From a virus: a stretch of 32,395 nucleotides of DNA. Location: IMG/VR virus record IMGVR_UViG_3300008452_000999, positions 1 to 32,395 of that record, one strand, 5' to 3'. This document shows positions 1 to 6,900 of this stretch, in pieces. Numbering within the stretch: position 1 is the stretch's first letter; the number at the start of each line of letters is the position of its first letter. Position numbers and translations under genes: made by a program. The notes under the pieces were generated by a model. It saw nothing but the letters and a program-made list of their open reading frames with translations, made no database searches and was not told where the DNA came from.

Positions 1-303
1 AATACGTCAGAGTTTTACAAAAAGTTTAGGAAGTACAATACTGAGATTTTCGACGAGTATGTAGAAGCTATTGAGGAAGTGTACTGTGAAGAGTGTCCGA
101 GTTTGGCTATTGACATACTGAACAAAAAGTTAACTGAGGATGCTAACTCGGCTCACGAATCAATAATCTTTCAGAAATATGTAGAGTTACAAAGTATGAG
201 CGAGGTAGCAAAGTATTTTAATATACCAAGACAGCACGTTTTTAACGTAATAAAGACAACACGTAAACAACTAAGAAATGACATATCAAGACAAACCCAG
301 TAA
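1..303 (+). CDS. Sigma factor/HTH-like phage regulator, C-terminal part (cut at left edge)
   Basis: The frame is open from base 1 to the stop at 301-303, giving 100 residues with no start inside the window. It begins NTSEFYKKFRKYN, a motif seen in the middle of small sigma-like proteins of Bacteroidota phages. It ends with a helix-turn-helix of sigma region 4 type (MSEVAKYFNIPRQHVFNVIK, about residues 66-85 of this fragment) followed by a basic helix. A GTG at 79 could be called as a start, but it would cut through the conserved FYKKFRK region. Its N-terminal half is very probably the open frame at 32183-32395: that piece is exactly 71 codons and joins in phase, giving 171 residues. It likely directs phage transcription by contacting host RNA polymerase or a promoter; that role is inferred from the HTH only. 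Confidence 0.8.
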   Translation, partial: NTSEFYKKFRKYNTEIFDEYVEAIEEVYCEECPSLAIDILNKKLTEDANSAHESIIFQKYVELQSMSEVAKYFNIPRQHVFNVIKTTRKQLRNDISRQTQ

Positions 304-478
304 GATTATTGGAGAAGCGTGGGATACGAAAGTAACAGTCGAAAAGCCAACCAGTCAAGTAACTATTAACGAGTACGTAGATATGTGCTTCTCTGTATTG
401 GTAGGATTGAGTTTCAGTCCTGACGCTGTAATAGAAGCAATGCAAGAATTTATTGACGAAAGAAACTGTAACCAATGA
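278..478 (+). CDS. Small hypothetical phage protein
   Basis: A 66-residue protein starting at ATG 278, overlapping the end of the sigma-like gene by 26 bases. Its own stop overlaps the next start as ATGA (475-478), so it sits in a tightly coupled operon. The C-terminal half looks helical (SPDAVIEAMQEFIDERN). There are no cysteine clusters, membrane segments or catalytic motifs. I do not recognise a family and offer no function. Confidence 0.7.
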   Translation: MTYQDKPSKIIGEAWDTKVTVEKPTSQVTINEYVDMCFSVLVGLSFSPDAVIEAMQEFIDERNCNQ

Positions 479-726
479 CAACCTTAATAGCTGCTTATTT
501 ATTTAGCTTTTACTTTGTAAACTTTGCCGGAATACCACAAGCCGTAAAGGGATGGCTAAAGCTAAGACCTCATCAAAGGATAAAACCGTTTGACTGTGTA
601 GGATGCTTGTCGGTATGGACTGCGGTAGTTTTATATTTTATGCCGGCTTGGATAAGTGAGTTACTGGCTATTTCCTTTGGTGCAGGGTGCATCGGTTTAT
701 TTATAGAAAAACTACTTAACAAATAA
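475..726 (+). CDS. Small membrane protein with CxxCLSxW motif (DUF1360-like)
   Basis: An 83-residue protein with three hydrophobic segments (about residues 3-20, 47-60 and 62-78), so probably an inner-membrane protein. Between the first two lies a basic stretch followed by FDCVGCLSVW (C41, C44, W48). A Cys-x-x-Cys-x-Ser-x-Trp signature is typical of the DUF1360-type small phage and bacterial membrane proteins. The start overlaps the preceding stop as ATGA. The function of this family is not known to me. It could affect the host envelope, or be a cryptic holin, but it lies far from the lysis genes. Family assignment is from the motif only. Confidence 0.75.
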   Translation: MTTLIAAYLFSFYFVNFAGIPQAVKGWLKLRPHQRIKPFDCVGCLSVWTAVVLYFMPAWISELLAISFGAGCIGLFIEKLLNK

Positions 727-737
727 AACAAAACACA

Positions 738-923
738 ATGAAACAATCAGCAGTAAGCTACTTAGTAGAAAAAATCTTACTTAATCGAGTAACAGATTAC
801 GAGCAACTCGTTAGGTTTTTTAACGTAGCGGCAGAGATGGAAACAGAGCAAATAATCGAAGCATACGAAAGCGGAGGGTGGGAAGATGGAAAGGAATACT
901 ACAACGAAAATTTTAAGCAGTGA
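738..923 (+). CDS. Small hypothetical phage protein (MExEQI-x-AY...YY type)
   Basis: A 61-residue, soluble, mostly helical protein beginning at ATG 738 behind the leader AAATAAAACAAAACACA, with no Shine-Dalgarno sequence. The core METEQIIEAYESGGWEDGKE and the following paired tyrosines resemble a small protein repeatedly found in Bacteroidota phages, usually in accessory or early regions. I know of no assigned function. Its stop overlaps the GTG start of the downstream glycosyltransferase (GTGA at 920-923), which suggests coupled translation. Confidence 0.75.
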   Translation: MKQSAVSYLVEKILLNRVTDYEQLVRFFNVAAEMETEQIIEAYESGGWEDGKEYYNENFKQ

Positions 924-1921
924 ATATACTCGGACTATCTCAAAGGCACTCAGGATGCGGATATCACCGTGTCGTGCTTCCGTTAGGGTTTATGGATGAC
1001 GTGAATGCTACGGTAACCAATATGCCTACCGACGAAATGATTGACAATAACAATATACTTTTTTACAATCGTATATCTGTACTTGATAAAAACATTGAAA
1101 CCTTAAAAGACAAAGGTTACAAGATTATCCTTGATATGGATGACGACTGGATACTTCCGGCAAACCATTTGAACGCTAACGACTACGAGAACTTACGACC
1201 TCAGATTGAGGAGAATATAAGTAGGGCAGACCTTGTTACTTGTACCAACGAACGGCTTTACAAAAAGCTGAAACAATTAAACCCTAAAGTTGAGATATTT
1301 CCTAACGCTTTGCCGTATGGATATGACCAATTTACTGACACTAAAAAAGAATCTGACAAGGTAAGGATTTTTTGGTGTGGCTCAATAACGCACGAACACG
1401 ACCTCGCTTTGCTTAAGTATCCGCTCAGGAGATTGAAGATGCACAAAGATATTGAGATGGTGCTTGGCGGCTTTAATTCTAACAACGACTACGCTAAGTG
1501 GATATGGTTTAAGATGTGGAATAACTTTACAAGTAATAACATTCTGCCAAACGTAATACTTCCCTCACTTGATCCTACCGAGTATATTTCAATGTACGAG
1601 AATGCTGATATCTGTGTAATACCTTTGGAGGATTCCGACTGGCATTCGTGCAAGTCAAACCTGAAAATCTTAGAAGCTGCGGTAAAAAAGATACCAGTAG
1701 TCGTGTCAGCGGTAGAGCCCTATATCAACGACAAAGACGCTCCAGTTTTTTGGGTACATAAGCAGAGTGATTGGTTTACTCATGTTAATGATTTAATTTT
1801 GAATAAAAATAAAAGGGTAGAATATGGAGAGAAAATCTACGAGTGGGCAAAAGCAAAGTACAACCTTGTCGACGTTAACCGAAGCCGAAAAGAATGCTTT
1901 GAAAGTATTAGAAACTCATAG
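920..1921 (+). CDS. GT-B-fold glycosyltransferase (GT4-like)
   Basis: A 333-residue protein starting at GTG 920, coupled to the preceding stop. The N-terminus (MNILGLSQRHSGCGYHR) resembles the first Rossmann domain of GT-B enzymes. Other landmarks are IILDMDDDW (residues 69-77), FPNALPYG (127-134) at the domain hinge, FWCGS (151-155) opening the donor-binding domain, and ADICVIPLEDSDW (229-241) followed by KSNLKILEAAVKKIPVVVS (245-263). That last region is the characteristic nucleotide-sugar-binding part of GT4-type enzymes. It would transfer a sugar from a nucleotide donor to an unknown acceptor: virion protein, phage DNA base or host surface glycan. A second glycosyltransferase (2466-3152) and an FkbM-like methyltransferase (3165-3677) follow, so a glycan-modifying cassette is likely. 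The 3' end overlaps the next gene by 98 bases. Confidence 0.85.
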   Translation: MNILGLSQRHSGCGYHRVVLPLGFMDDVNATVTNMPTDEMIDNNNILFYNRISVLDKNIETLKDKGYKIILDMDDDWILPANHLNANDYENLRPQIEENISRADLVTCTNERLYKKLKQLNPKVEIFPNALPYGYDQFTDTKKESDKVRIFWCGSITHEHDLALLKYPLRRLKMHKDIEMVLGGFNSNNDYAKWIWFKMWNNFTSNNILPNVILPSLDPTEYISMYENADICVIPLEDSDWHSCKSNLKILEAAVKKIPVVVSAVEPYINDKDAPVFWVHKQSDWFTHVNDLILNKNKRVEYGEKIYEWAKAKYNLVDVNRSRKECFESIRNS

Positions 1922-2105
1922 ACATATCTACGACCTTTACGAGCGGACAAACGAACTGGTTAACTTTGGGTATAACATTCAGGAAGAGGTTGTAAACGCT
2001 TACAAGGTTTTCCATCCTCACTACCATTACAATCACGGCTGCCACGTTTGTATCTGCGAGATGATACATACTATTTACAGTTGGTATAAAAAACAAAAAC
2101 AATAA
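1824..2105 (+). CDS. Small hypothetical protein, Cys/His-rich C-terminus
   Basis: A 93-residue protein in a different frame from the glycosyltransferase, which it overlaps by 98 bases if ATG 1824 is the start. The part beyond the overlap has the pattern of a conserved small phage protein: NIQEEVVNAYKVFHPHYHYN followed by CHVCICEMIHTIYSWYK. Three cysteines and several histidines lie close together and could bind a metal. There is no internal ATG, so the start is either ATG 1824 with the long overlap or a TTG further in. Function unknown. The gene is probably real because of its composition and its tight spacing to the next small gene. Confidence 0.65.
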   Translation: MERKSTSGQKQSTTLSTLTEAEKNALKVLETHRHIYDLYERTNELVNFGYNIQEEVVNAYKVFHPHYHYNHGCHVCICEMIHTIYSWYKKQKQ

Positions 2106-2110
2106 AACAA

Positions 2111-2215
2111 ATGATTTACTTTCTTATTGCACTTTATTTTATTTACGTTTGGGATGCAAGACAGCAGAGAAAAAACAAATACGTAAGGGGTAAAAAATAT
2201 ACATTCAAAAGATGA
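2111..2215 (+). CDS. 34-residue single-pass membrane miniprotein
   Basis: A short frame (ATG 2111, TGA 2213-2215) filling the gap between two genes. It encodes MIYFLIALYFIYVWDARQQR and then a strongly basic tail. That is one hydrophobic helix of about 14 residues followed by an Arg/Lys-rich cytoplasmic end, a plausible small integral membrane protein. The leader AATAAAACAA matches other starts in this genome, and the stop overlaps the next start as ATGA, a junction type used at many gene boundaries here. Function unknown. Confidence 0.55.
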   Translation: MIYFLIALYFIYVWDARQQRKNKYVRGKKYTFKR

Positions 2216-2469
2216 CAGACAAAATAGTTGACAAGGTTGTCAATAAATACAAAGAGCGGTCTGAGTTAGGTCAGGTCAAATACGGAACAACCTTACAGCA
2301 AAGAAACAACGATAACTACCTAAAGCACTTACAAGAAGAGTTAATGGATGCGACCTTATATATTCAAAAGTTGACAGACCTAAAAAAAGACGTAAGAGAA
2401 CTGGCTTTGATTTATCCAAACGACGCTGAACTCGGCAGGCAAGTAAGAAAATTAATTTTCCAAATATGA
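2212..2469 (+). CDS. Small phage protein with HLQEELMDA motif (MazG-like NTP pyrophosphatase-like)
   Basis: An 85-residue helical protein. The sequence KYGTTLQQRNNDNYLKHLQE continuing into ELMDATLYIQKL (about residues 23-54) matches a widespread small phage protein. Its EExxD-type helix recalls the metal-binding helix of all-alpha NTP pyrophosphatases (MazG/dUTPase-like). If active, it would hydrolyse a nucleotide triphosphate. At 85 residues it is shorter than classical MazG domains and may be only a structural relative. It has ATGA overlaps with both neighbours. Confidence 0.65.
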   Translation: MTDKIVDKVVNKYKERSELGQVKYGTTLQQRNNDNYLKHLQEELMDATLYIQKLTDLKKDVRELALIYPNDAELGRQVRKLIFQI

Positions 2470-3152
2470 AGACCTTTGTACATTCAGGTCATACCGGTGA
2501 TATTATCTTTTCGCTACCAACTATCAAAGCTATGGGTGGAGGCACTCTGCTTATTCACAACTTCCATAAGCAACGCTATAACTCAGTAAAGTCATTGCTT
2601 GAAGCACAAACCTACATTGATGGAGTAGCGTGGGTTGACACTAAACCAAGTGGAGTAGTAGACCTTGACAAATTTAGAGAACACGCAGGCAATTACAATA
2701 ACCTTGTAGAGTGCCACTTCAAAGGGCAGGGTTTGAATCCTGACGAACATCAATGGTGGAGGGATGGGTGGTTAACGCTTCCGCACGAAATGACTTTGAT
2801 AAACGGAATAAAATACTCGTTAATAAACAGAACTACGAACTACGCAGACCCTCACTGCGACTGGAATAAAGAAGTAGATTACTTAAAGTCAATATCTGAC
2901 GAGGTTTATTTTATCGGATATCCCGAAGAATACGCTATCTTTAACTGTATATTCAACAGAGAAACAAAGTATTTTACTTGTAACTTTTTAGAAGCTGCCT
3001 ATCTTATGAAAAAAGCTGTAATATTTACTGGTTGTTATTCGGCCTTGTCTACGGTAGCTATGGGGTTGGGGATACCTTACCGACTTGAGCAGGCACCAGG
3101 ACATACTTGCAGTTCTTTATTGATGCCAAGAGAAACAATAATAAACGCATAA
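2466..3152 (+). CDS. GT9/heptosyltransferase-like glycosyltransferase
   Basis: A 228-residue protein beginning MKTFVHSGHTGDIIFSLPTI, a glycine-rich first loop like that of GT-B enzymes of the ADP-heptose:LPS heptosyltransferase type. The C-terminal part has FLEAAYLMKKAVIFTGCYS (about residues 174-192), then STVAMGLGIPYRLEQAPGHT (194-213). This corresponds to the nucleotide-sugar site of GT9-like proteins. It is short compared with full GT9 enzymes (about 320-350 residues), so it may be a minimal phage version. It presumably acts with the GT4-like enzyme upstream and the methyltransferase downstream. Acceptor and donor are unknown. Confidence 0.7.
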   Translation: MKTFVHSGHTGDIIFSLPTIKAMGGGTLLIHNFHKQRYNSVKSLLEAQTYIDGVAWVDTKPSGVVDLDKFREHAGNYNNLVECHFKGQGLNPDEHQWWRDGWLTLPHEMTLINGIKYSLINRTTNYADPHCDWNKEVDYLKSISDEVYFIGYPEEYAIFNCIFNRETKYFTCNFLEAAYLMKKAVIFTGCYSALSTVAMGLGIPYRLEQAPGHTCSSLLMPRETIINA

Positions 3153-3164
3153 AAACGTATAAAA

Positions 3165-3677
3165 ATGTACAGTTTAAGTAAACAAGACGAATTTGTTTTA
3201 TCCTTAATCCCTAAAGGTTACTACTTAGAGATTGGTGCAAGCCATCCTATAAACTGGAATAACACCTACCTTCTTGAGCAGAACGGTTGGCAGGGATTGA
3301 GTATAGATATTGACCGTAGCTGCCTACGAACTTGGCAAGAGGTAAGAAAAAACACTATAATCATTGCCGACGCTTTAGATATACCTTACACAAAAGACAA
3401 GCGGATTGACTACCTATCGATTGACATAGAGCCGGCTATTCAAACTTTCAGATGCTTAAAGCATATATTCAATTTTAACCCTACTATCTCAATTATTACC
3501 TTTGAGCATGACTGGTACTATGACCAATCCACAAAGATGGACTCACGCAGGTATCTTACTGAGTTAGGGTTTGAACTCGTACACGCTGATGTAGAGTGTC
3601 ATCTTGGAGCATATGAGGACTGGTGGGTAAACCCAAGAACAGTATCAGTACAAATGGCAAAAGAATTTAAATGCTGA
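3165..3677 (+). CDS. FkbM-like SAM-dependent methyltransferase
   Basis: A 170-residue protein with a class I methyltransferase layout. The SAM-binding loop is YYLEIGASHP (residues 19-28), the strand-2 acidic end is LSIDIDRS (45-52), and IIADALDIP (66-74) and IDYLSIDIEP (81-90) follow. The sequence continues with LKHIFNFNPTISIITFEHD (98-116). The combination of ExGAxxP, GxxIDxD and a YLSID-x-E segment is typical of the FkbM (Methyltransf_21) family, which often O-methylates sugars. Placement right after two glycosyltransferases supports methylation of the same glycan as the last step. Substrate is not deducible from sequence. Confidence 0.8.
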   Translation: MYSLSKQDEFVLSLIPKGYYLEIGASHPINWNNTYLLEQNGWQGLSIDIDRSCLRTWQEVRKNTIIIADALDIPYTKDKRIDYLSIDIEPAIQTFRCLKHIFNFNPTISIITFEHDWYYDQSTKMDSRRYLTELGFELVHADVECHLGAYEDWWVNPRTVSVQMAKEFKC

Positions 3678-4021
3678 CAATACCCATACAAATAGAAGCC
3701 GTAAACACACGTAAGGACAGAACGCTTAAACTTACTATCGGAACGCAAGAGTTATCTCCGGCTCAAACTGCCGAGTTAATCTCAATGAATCAAAACCTTT
3801 GCTACTTAGCCATTAAACCTGAACACTTCGCTCAGTCAGAACTTGATAAAATAGAGCAACTAAAAACCGACTTTGATAATCAAAAAAGCTACTCACAAAG
3901 ATTAAGAGCAGTACTTTACTTAAACTGGCAACAGAATAACGAGGGGTTTACTGACTTCCTAAATTATTATATTAACTTTATGGAGAAAGTAATTAGTAAC
4001 CTAAAAAATAATCTTGAATGA
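3671..4021 (+). CDS. Conserved Bacteroidota-phage hypothetical protein (SQRLRAVLY type)
   Basis: A 116-residue protein with a beta-rich N-terminal half (KDRTLKLTIGTQELSPAQTA) and a helical C-terminal half containing SQRLRAVLYLNWQQNNEGFT and a closing helix. This pattern recurs in phages and Mu-like prophages of Bacteroidota next to small membrane proteins and terminase genes. I know of no established function. It overlaps the methyltransferase by 7 bases and the next gene by ATGA, so it is part of the same transcript. Confidence 0.75.
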   Translation: MLTIPIQIEAVNTRKDRTLKLTIGTQELSPAQTAELISMNQNLCYLAIKPEHFAQSELDKIEQLKTDFDNQKSYSQRLRAVLYLNWQQNNEGFTDFLNYYINFMEKVISNLKNNLE

Positions 4022-4263
4022 AACCTATCTTCCCACTTGACAAGGCAAACCATTTTATAGTAGGTTACCTTATTTATTTTATAGGATTTATTTTTATAGG
4101 CACTTGGTATGCTTTGCTTCCGGTAGTGGTCGCAGGTTTCGCAAAGGAGATTTACGACATACTAAAACGCAAGCAAAAAATAAACTATAATAACTTTGAC
4201 CTGCCCGACTTCCTTTACACGATAGCCGGAGCAGTACCCTCTTTAATAATTAAACTAATCTAA
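4018..4263 (+). CDS. Small two-helix membrane protein (DKANHFIVGY type)
   Basis: An 81-residue protein opening with DKANHFIVGYLIYFIGFIFI, then a second hydrophobic segment (ALLPVVVAGFAKEIYD) and a C-terminal hydrophobic part (DFLYTIAGAVPSLII). The NHFxxGY start, conserved AKEIYD turn and DxxDFxYTxxGA ending resemble a small putative membrane protein family (YfiM/DUF2279-like) often found in Bacteroidota phages. Inner-membrane location is expected; its role is unknown. It is adjacent to another small membrane protein (4265-4570) just before the terminase genes. Confidence 0.75.
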   Translation: MKPIFPLDKANHFIVGYLIYFIGFIFIGTWYALLPVVVAGFAKEIYDILKRKQKINYNNFDLPDFLYTIAGAVPSLIIKLI

Positions 4264-4264
4264 T

Positions 4265-4570
4265 ATGGAGCAACTTCAAAAAGCAGGCAGAGTAAGTAAA
4301 ATACTTTTTGCCCTTATTTGCGTAGTAGGAATAATGCCAGTGATTGTATCTGTAACGCTATTAGAGTCGGAACACGATCCTATCTTGGCTTTTGTGGCTT
4401 ATGTGTCAGCTTATCTCGGTACTGGCCTTTTATACGGCTTCAAATCGTTTAAGGATAGACCTAAGTGGATAGGCAACTTCACTGAGGACTTACCTTACAT
4501 TACCCAAACGTGGGCGGTGTTCTTTATTTCACTCATATTAAATCTAACTGCTTCAACTCTTTGCGGATAA
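4265..4570 (+). CDS. Three-helix membrane protein of unknown function
   Basis: A 101-residue protein with hydrophobic stretches at about residues 13-33 (LFALICVVGIMPVIVSVTLL), 40-58 and 82-99, and charged connecting loops. It begins two bases after the preceding stop, so it is probably co-translated with the DKANHF protein. I do not recognise a family. A holin-like role is possible for a small multi-span phage membrane protein, but better holin candidates lie beside the endolysin. A 25-base gap containing two TAGTGA repeats (4577-4591) separates it from the terminase small subunit. Confidence 0.65.
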   Translation: MEQLQKAGRVSKILFALICVVGIMPVIVSVTLLESEHDPILAFVAYVSAYLGTGLLYGFKSFKDRPKWIGNFTEDLPYITQTWAVFFISLILNLTASTLCG

Positions 4571-4595
4571 AAAATAGTGAGTAAATAGTGAAGAT

Positions 4596-4958
4596 ATGGC
4601 AAACGAACAAAACCTTAAACCATTTAAGAAAGGCGAGGTAGCAAACCCTAACGGCAGACCACGTAAATACATAACCCAATTAAAAGAGCAGGGTTACAAG
4701 ATTAGCGAGGTTAACGACTGTATTCAGGTATTAATGTCAATGAACGAAGCTGAGTTAAACGCAGTGCTGACTAACGACAAAGCGACCATACTTGAAAAGA
4801 CCGTAGCCAATGCGATGATTAAAAGTTATAAAAAAGGTAGCTTGTACTCAATGGATACCTTAATGACACGTGTTTACGGCAAGCCGAAAGAAACGACAGC
4901 CGTAGAGAATAGCGGTAAGATTGAATTTATTATTACTAAGGGCAAAACAATCCTTTAA
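4596..4958 (+). CDS. Terminase small subunit (DUF5681-type N-terminus)
   Basis: A 120-residue protein starting MANEQNLKPFKKGEVANPNG then RPRKY. The FKKGxxxNPNGRP signature is the DUF5681-type N-terminal motif found on many phage small terminases and related DNA-binding proteins. The middle is helical and includes LEKTVANAMIKSYKKGS. TRVYGKPKE (about 89-97) is a common small-terminase ending. It lies directly before the large subunit, as expected. It should recognise viral DNA and regulate packaging by the large subunit. No classical HTH is obvious by eye. Confidence 0.8.
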   Translation: MANEQNLKPFKKGEVANPNGRPRKYITQLKEQGYKISEVNDCIQVLMSMNEAELNAVLTNDKATILEKTVANAMIKSYKKGSLYSMDTLMTRVYGKPKETTAVENSGKIEFIITKGKTIL

Positions 4959-4959
4959 T

Positions 4960-6114
4960 GTGCAGATACACATACCGGAACTCCACAATAACCAACAAGC
5001 TATATTCGATGACAGTTCACGGTTTAGAGTGGTATGTTGTGGTAGACGCTTTGGCAAATCCGAACTGGCTCAACTGGAGATTATATTCTCAGCTATAAAA
5101 GGCGAGTCAGTCGCTTACATTACACCTACCTACCAACTGGCAAAGACATTCTTTAATAAGTTAATTAAGGTAGTGCCGTTTGAGAATAACAAGAGCGACT
5201 TAATTATTGACTTTCCCAACGATGGGAGTGTTATGTTCTTTTCAGGCGAGCGTTTAGATTCTTTACGAGGTCGGAAGTTTCACCTGGTTATAGTAGACGA
5301 GGCCAGTTTTATACCTAACTTAGAAGAGGGTTGGCTTAACTCCATCCGGCCTACATTGACAGATTACAAAGGCCGTGCGTTATTCCTATCAACTCCAAAG
5401 GGTAAGAATTTCTTTTACAATTTATTTCTGCGTAACGGTGAAGATGGGTGGAGGTCTTTTAAGTTCACCACATACGATAACCCTTATATTGATAGGTCAG
5501 AGATTGACGATGCACGCAGACAGCTACCTGAAGCGGTCTTTGAGCAAGAGTACCTTGCTAACCCAATGGAGAACGCTGCCAATCCTTTTGGCTCTAAGTT
5601 TATTGCTCAATGCGTTAAACCTATCAGTAGAAACCCAGTAGCTTTTTATGGAATTGATCTTGCCAAGTCGCACGACTGGACTGTTATCATTGGTCTTGAC
5701 CGGGCAGGCAACGTCGCACATTACGACCGATTTCAAAAAGATTGGAAGCAGACAAGGGAAACGATACTTAGCTTAGACAAGAGCAAGCCGGTGTTTATAG
5801 ATAGCACTGGTGTAGGGGATGCCATAACCGAAGACCTACAAAGGCAGTTCCAAAATATGACTGGCTTCAAGTATACGTCAACGAGCAAGCAGCAGTTAAT
5901 GGAGTTGCTTCAATCAGCAATACAGAAAGGCGAGGTCGGCTTTCCCGATAACGAGATAAAGACAGAGTTAGAATTATTTGAGTATCAATTTACTGCGTCA
6001 GGTGTGAGGTATAACGCTCCTGCAGGGTTTCACGATGACTGCGTGAACGCTTTGGCATTGGCTATTAAGTGTAAGGATAAATACAAGCTTAGCGGTCAGT
6101 ATTGGGTTATTTAG
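4960..6114 (+). CDS. terL: Terminase large subunit (packaging ATPase/nuclease)
   Basis: A 384-residue protein from GTG 4960, one base after the small-subunit stop. A frame extension to TTG 4921 would add 13 residues inside the small-subunit gene and looks unnecessary. ATPase motifs: GRRFGKS (28-34, Walker A), HLVIVDEAS (108-116, Walker B with D113/E114) and LFLSTPKG (141-148, coupling motif). The RNase H-like nuclease acidic residues are D233 in FYGIDLAKSHDWT, D281 in VFIDSTGVGD and D359/D360 in HDDCVNA. The motor and nuclease domains are both complete. It pumps DNA into proheads at the portal and cuts concatemers. The short length suits a compact Bacteroidota phage terminase. Confidence 0.95.
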   Translation: MQIHIPELHNNQQAIFDDSSRFRVVCCGRRFGKSELAQLEIIFSAIKGESVAYITPTYQLAKTFFNKLIKVVPFENNKSDLIIDFPNDGSVMFFSGERLDSLRGRKFHLVIVDEASFIPNLEEGWLNSIRPTLTDYKGRALFLSTPKGKNFFYNLFLRNGEDGWRSFKFTTYDNPYIDRSEIDDARRQLPEAVFEQEYLANPMENAANPFGSKFIAQCVKPISRNPVAFYGIDLAKSHDWTVIIGLDRAGNVAHYDRFQKDWKQTRETILSLDKSKPVFIDSTGVGDAITEDLQRQFQNMTGFKYTSTSKQQLMELLQSAIQKGEVGFPDNEIKTELELFEYQFTASGVRYNAPAGFHDDCVNALALAIKCKDKYKLSGQYWVI

Positions 6115-6145
6115 AAACGATTAACCAATTTTAATATAATATAGT

Positions 6146-6817
6146 ATGACAGTAGAAAAGTTCCAAGAGTTGTATGTTATCTCTCAGATGGAAACAGACG
6201 AGGTATCCAAGAGTATGTTACTTGCTCAATCCTTTACCGGACTTGACGAGGAAACTATTAATAAAATGTCTCCTAAAAGATTTAACAGATTGTGTAGTAA
6301 TATCTTAAAAGATTTTGATGTACTGAAAACAGATTGGGATAATACAAACCCAAAAGCAATCATATACGCTAATGGCAGATATTATCAGATGAATTATGAT
6401 ATAAGTAAAAAACCTAACAACGCAGGAAAGTATGTTGAACTGGCTACATTTAGTGAGGATATGATTAACAACTTACACAAAATACTTGCGACTATGGCTA
6501 CTCCGTTAAAGGTTACTTGGAAAGGATTAAAGCCAACGGAACGTGATCATCCGGACATTGCCGATGATATGTTAAAGGCAGAATTTAAGGTTGCGTATCA
6601 AGCAGCGGTTTTTTTTTACATAGTTTTCAAAGAATCAATGAAGAGTTTAAGCACTTATTTGATAGAGGAGTTACCGATGGAGAAGAGGGCGGAGTTTCTG
6701 AAAGCAATGGAACTTTTAACAAGTATTTCGGATGGATTTACTCTGCCAAAATGGTATCTGAATTGGAAAGCATCCCACTTGAAGCAGTATGGGGTTTACC
6801 TACCAGACAATTTTTAA
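6146..6817 (+). CDS. Tail assembly chaperone, unshifted product (gpG-like)
   Basis: A 223-residue zero-frame product. The N-terminus (MTVEKFQELYVISQMETDEV) and the AGKYVELATFSEDMINNLHK segment resemble tail assembly chaperones of Bacteroidota phages. After residue 157 the zero frame continues with a helical tail to TAA 6815-6817. The codons GTT TTT TTT TAC at 6608-6619 form a nine-T run (6609-6617). Just there the -1 frame becomes open after TAA 6586-6588 and carries a different, domain-like extension. By analogy with lambda gpG/gpGT this gene would yield two products that bind the tape measure and tail tube during assembly. It lies unusually far upstream of the tape measure gene, right after the terminase. 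Confidence 0.75.
   Translation: MTVEKFQELYVISQMETDEVSKSMLLAQSFTGLDEETINKMSPKRFNRLCSNILKDFDVLKTDWDNTNPKAIIYANGRYYQMNYDISKKPNNAGKYVELATFSEDMINNLHKILATMATPLKVTWKGLKPTERDHPDIADDMLKAEFKVAYQAAVFFYIVFKESMKSLSTYLIEELPMEKRAEFLKAMELLTSISDGFTLPKWYLNWKASHLKQYGVYLPDNF
6609..6617 (+). promoter_or_regulatory. T9 slippery run for -1 frameshift in tail chaperone
   Basis: Nine consecutive T residues read GTT TTT TTT TAC in the zero frame. A -1 slip with the heptamer T TTT TTT keeps both tRNAs fully paired and places the ribosome on codon TTA 6616-6618. The -1 frame has stops immediately upstream (TGA 6565, TAA 6586) and is then open to 6900, so the slip site sits exactly at the beginning of the overlap. Polymerase slippage on the homopolymer could give the same product. 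I did not identify a convincing downstream pseudoknot by eye. Confidence 0.65.
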
Positions 6818-6900
6818 ACGATTTACTTTACATAAAAGAAAAGAACAAAGAGGATGAGTTACAATATAGGAGAAGCACAAGCAAGATTGCTCGCCACTGA
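6616..6900 (+). CDS. -1 frame extension of tail assembly chaperone (gpT-like part of gpGT)
   Basis: From the T9 site, the -1 frame runs 94 codons to TGA 6898-6900. It contains a Gly/Ser/Glu-rich linker (DGEEGGVSESNG) and then a domain with FGWIYSAKMVSELESIP, LEAVWGLPTRQFLNDLLYIK and a charged end. This ending (FGWIY, then a LP-x-x-x-FLN-x-L-x-Y-x-K helix) matches what follows the chaperone domain in related Bacteroidota phages, while no separate start codon serves it. The fusion would be 157 + 94 = 251 residues. It overlaps the next gene by 47 bases. The frameshift itself is inferred, not observed. Confidence 0.65.
   Translation, partial: LHSFQRINEEFKHLFDRGVTDGEEGGVSESNGTFNKYFGWIYSAKMVSELESIPLEAVWGLPTRQFLNDLLYIKEKNKEDELQYRRSTSKIARH

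Noticed and set aside
4577-4592. TAGTGA repeats before the small terminase as a pac/cos site
   Set aside because: Only two short copies; no evidence of cleavage site geometry.
5375-5641. 88-residue plus-strand frame inside the terminase gene
   Set aside because: Lies over conserved terminase ATPase/nuclease linker; no family-like motifs; out-of-frame shadow.
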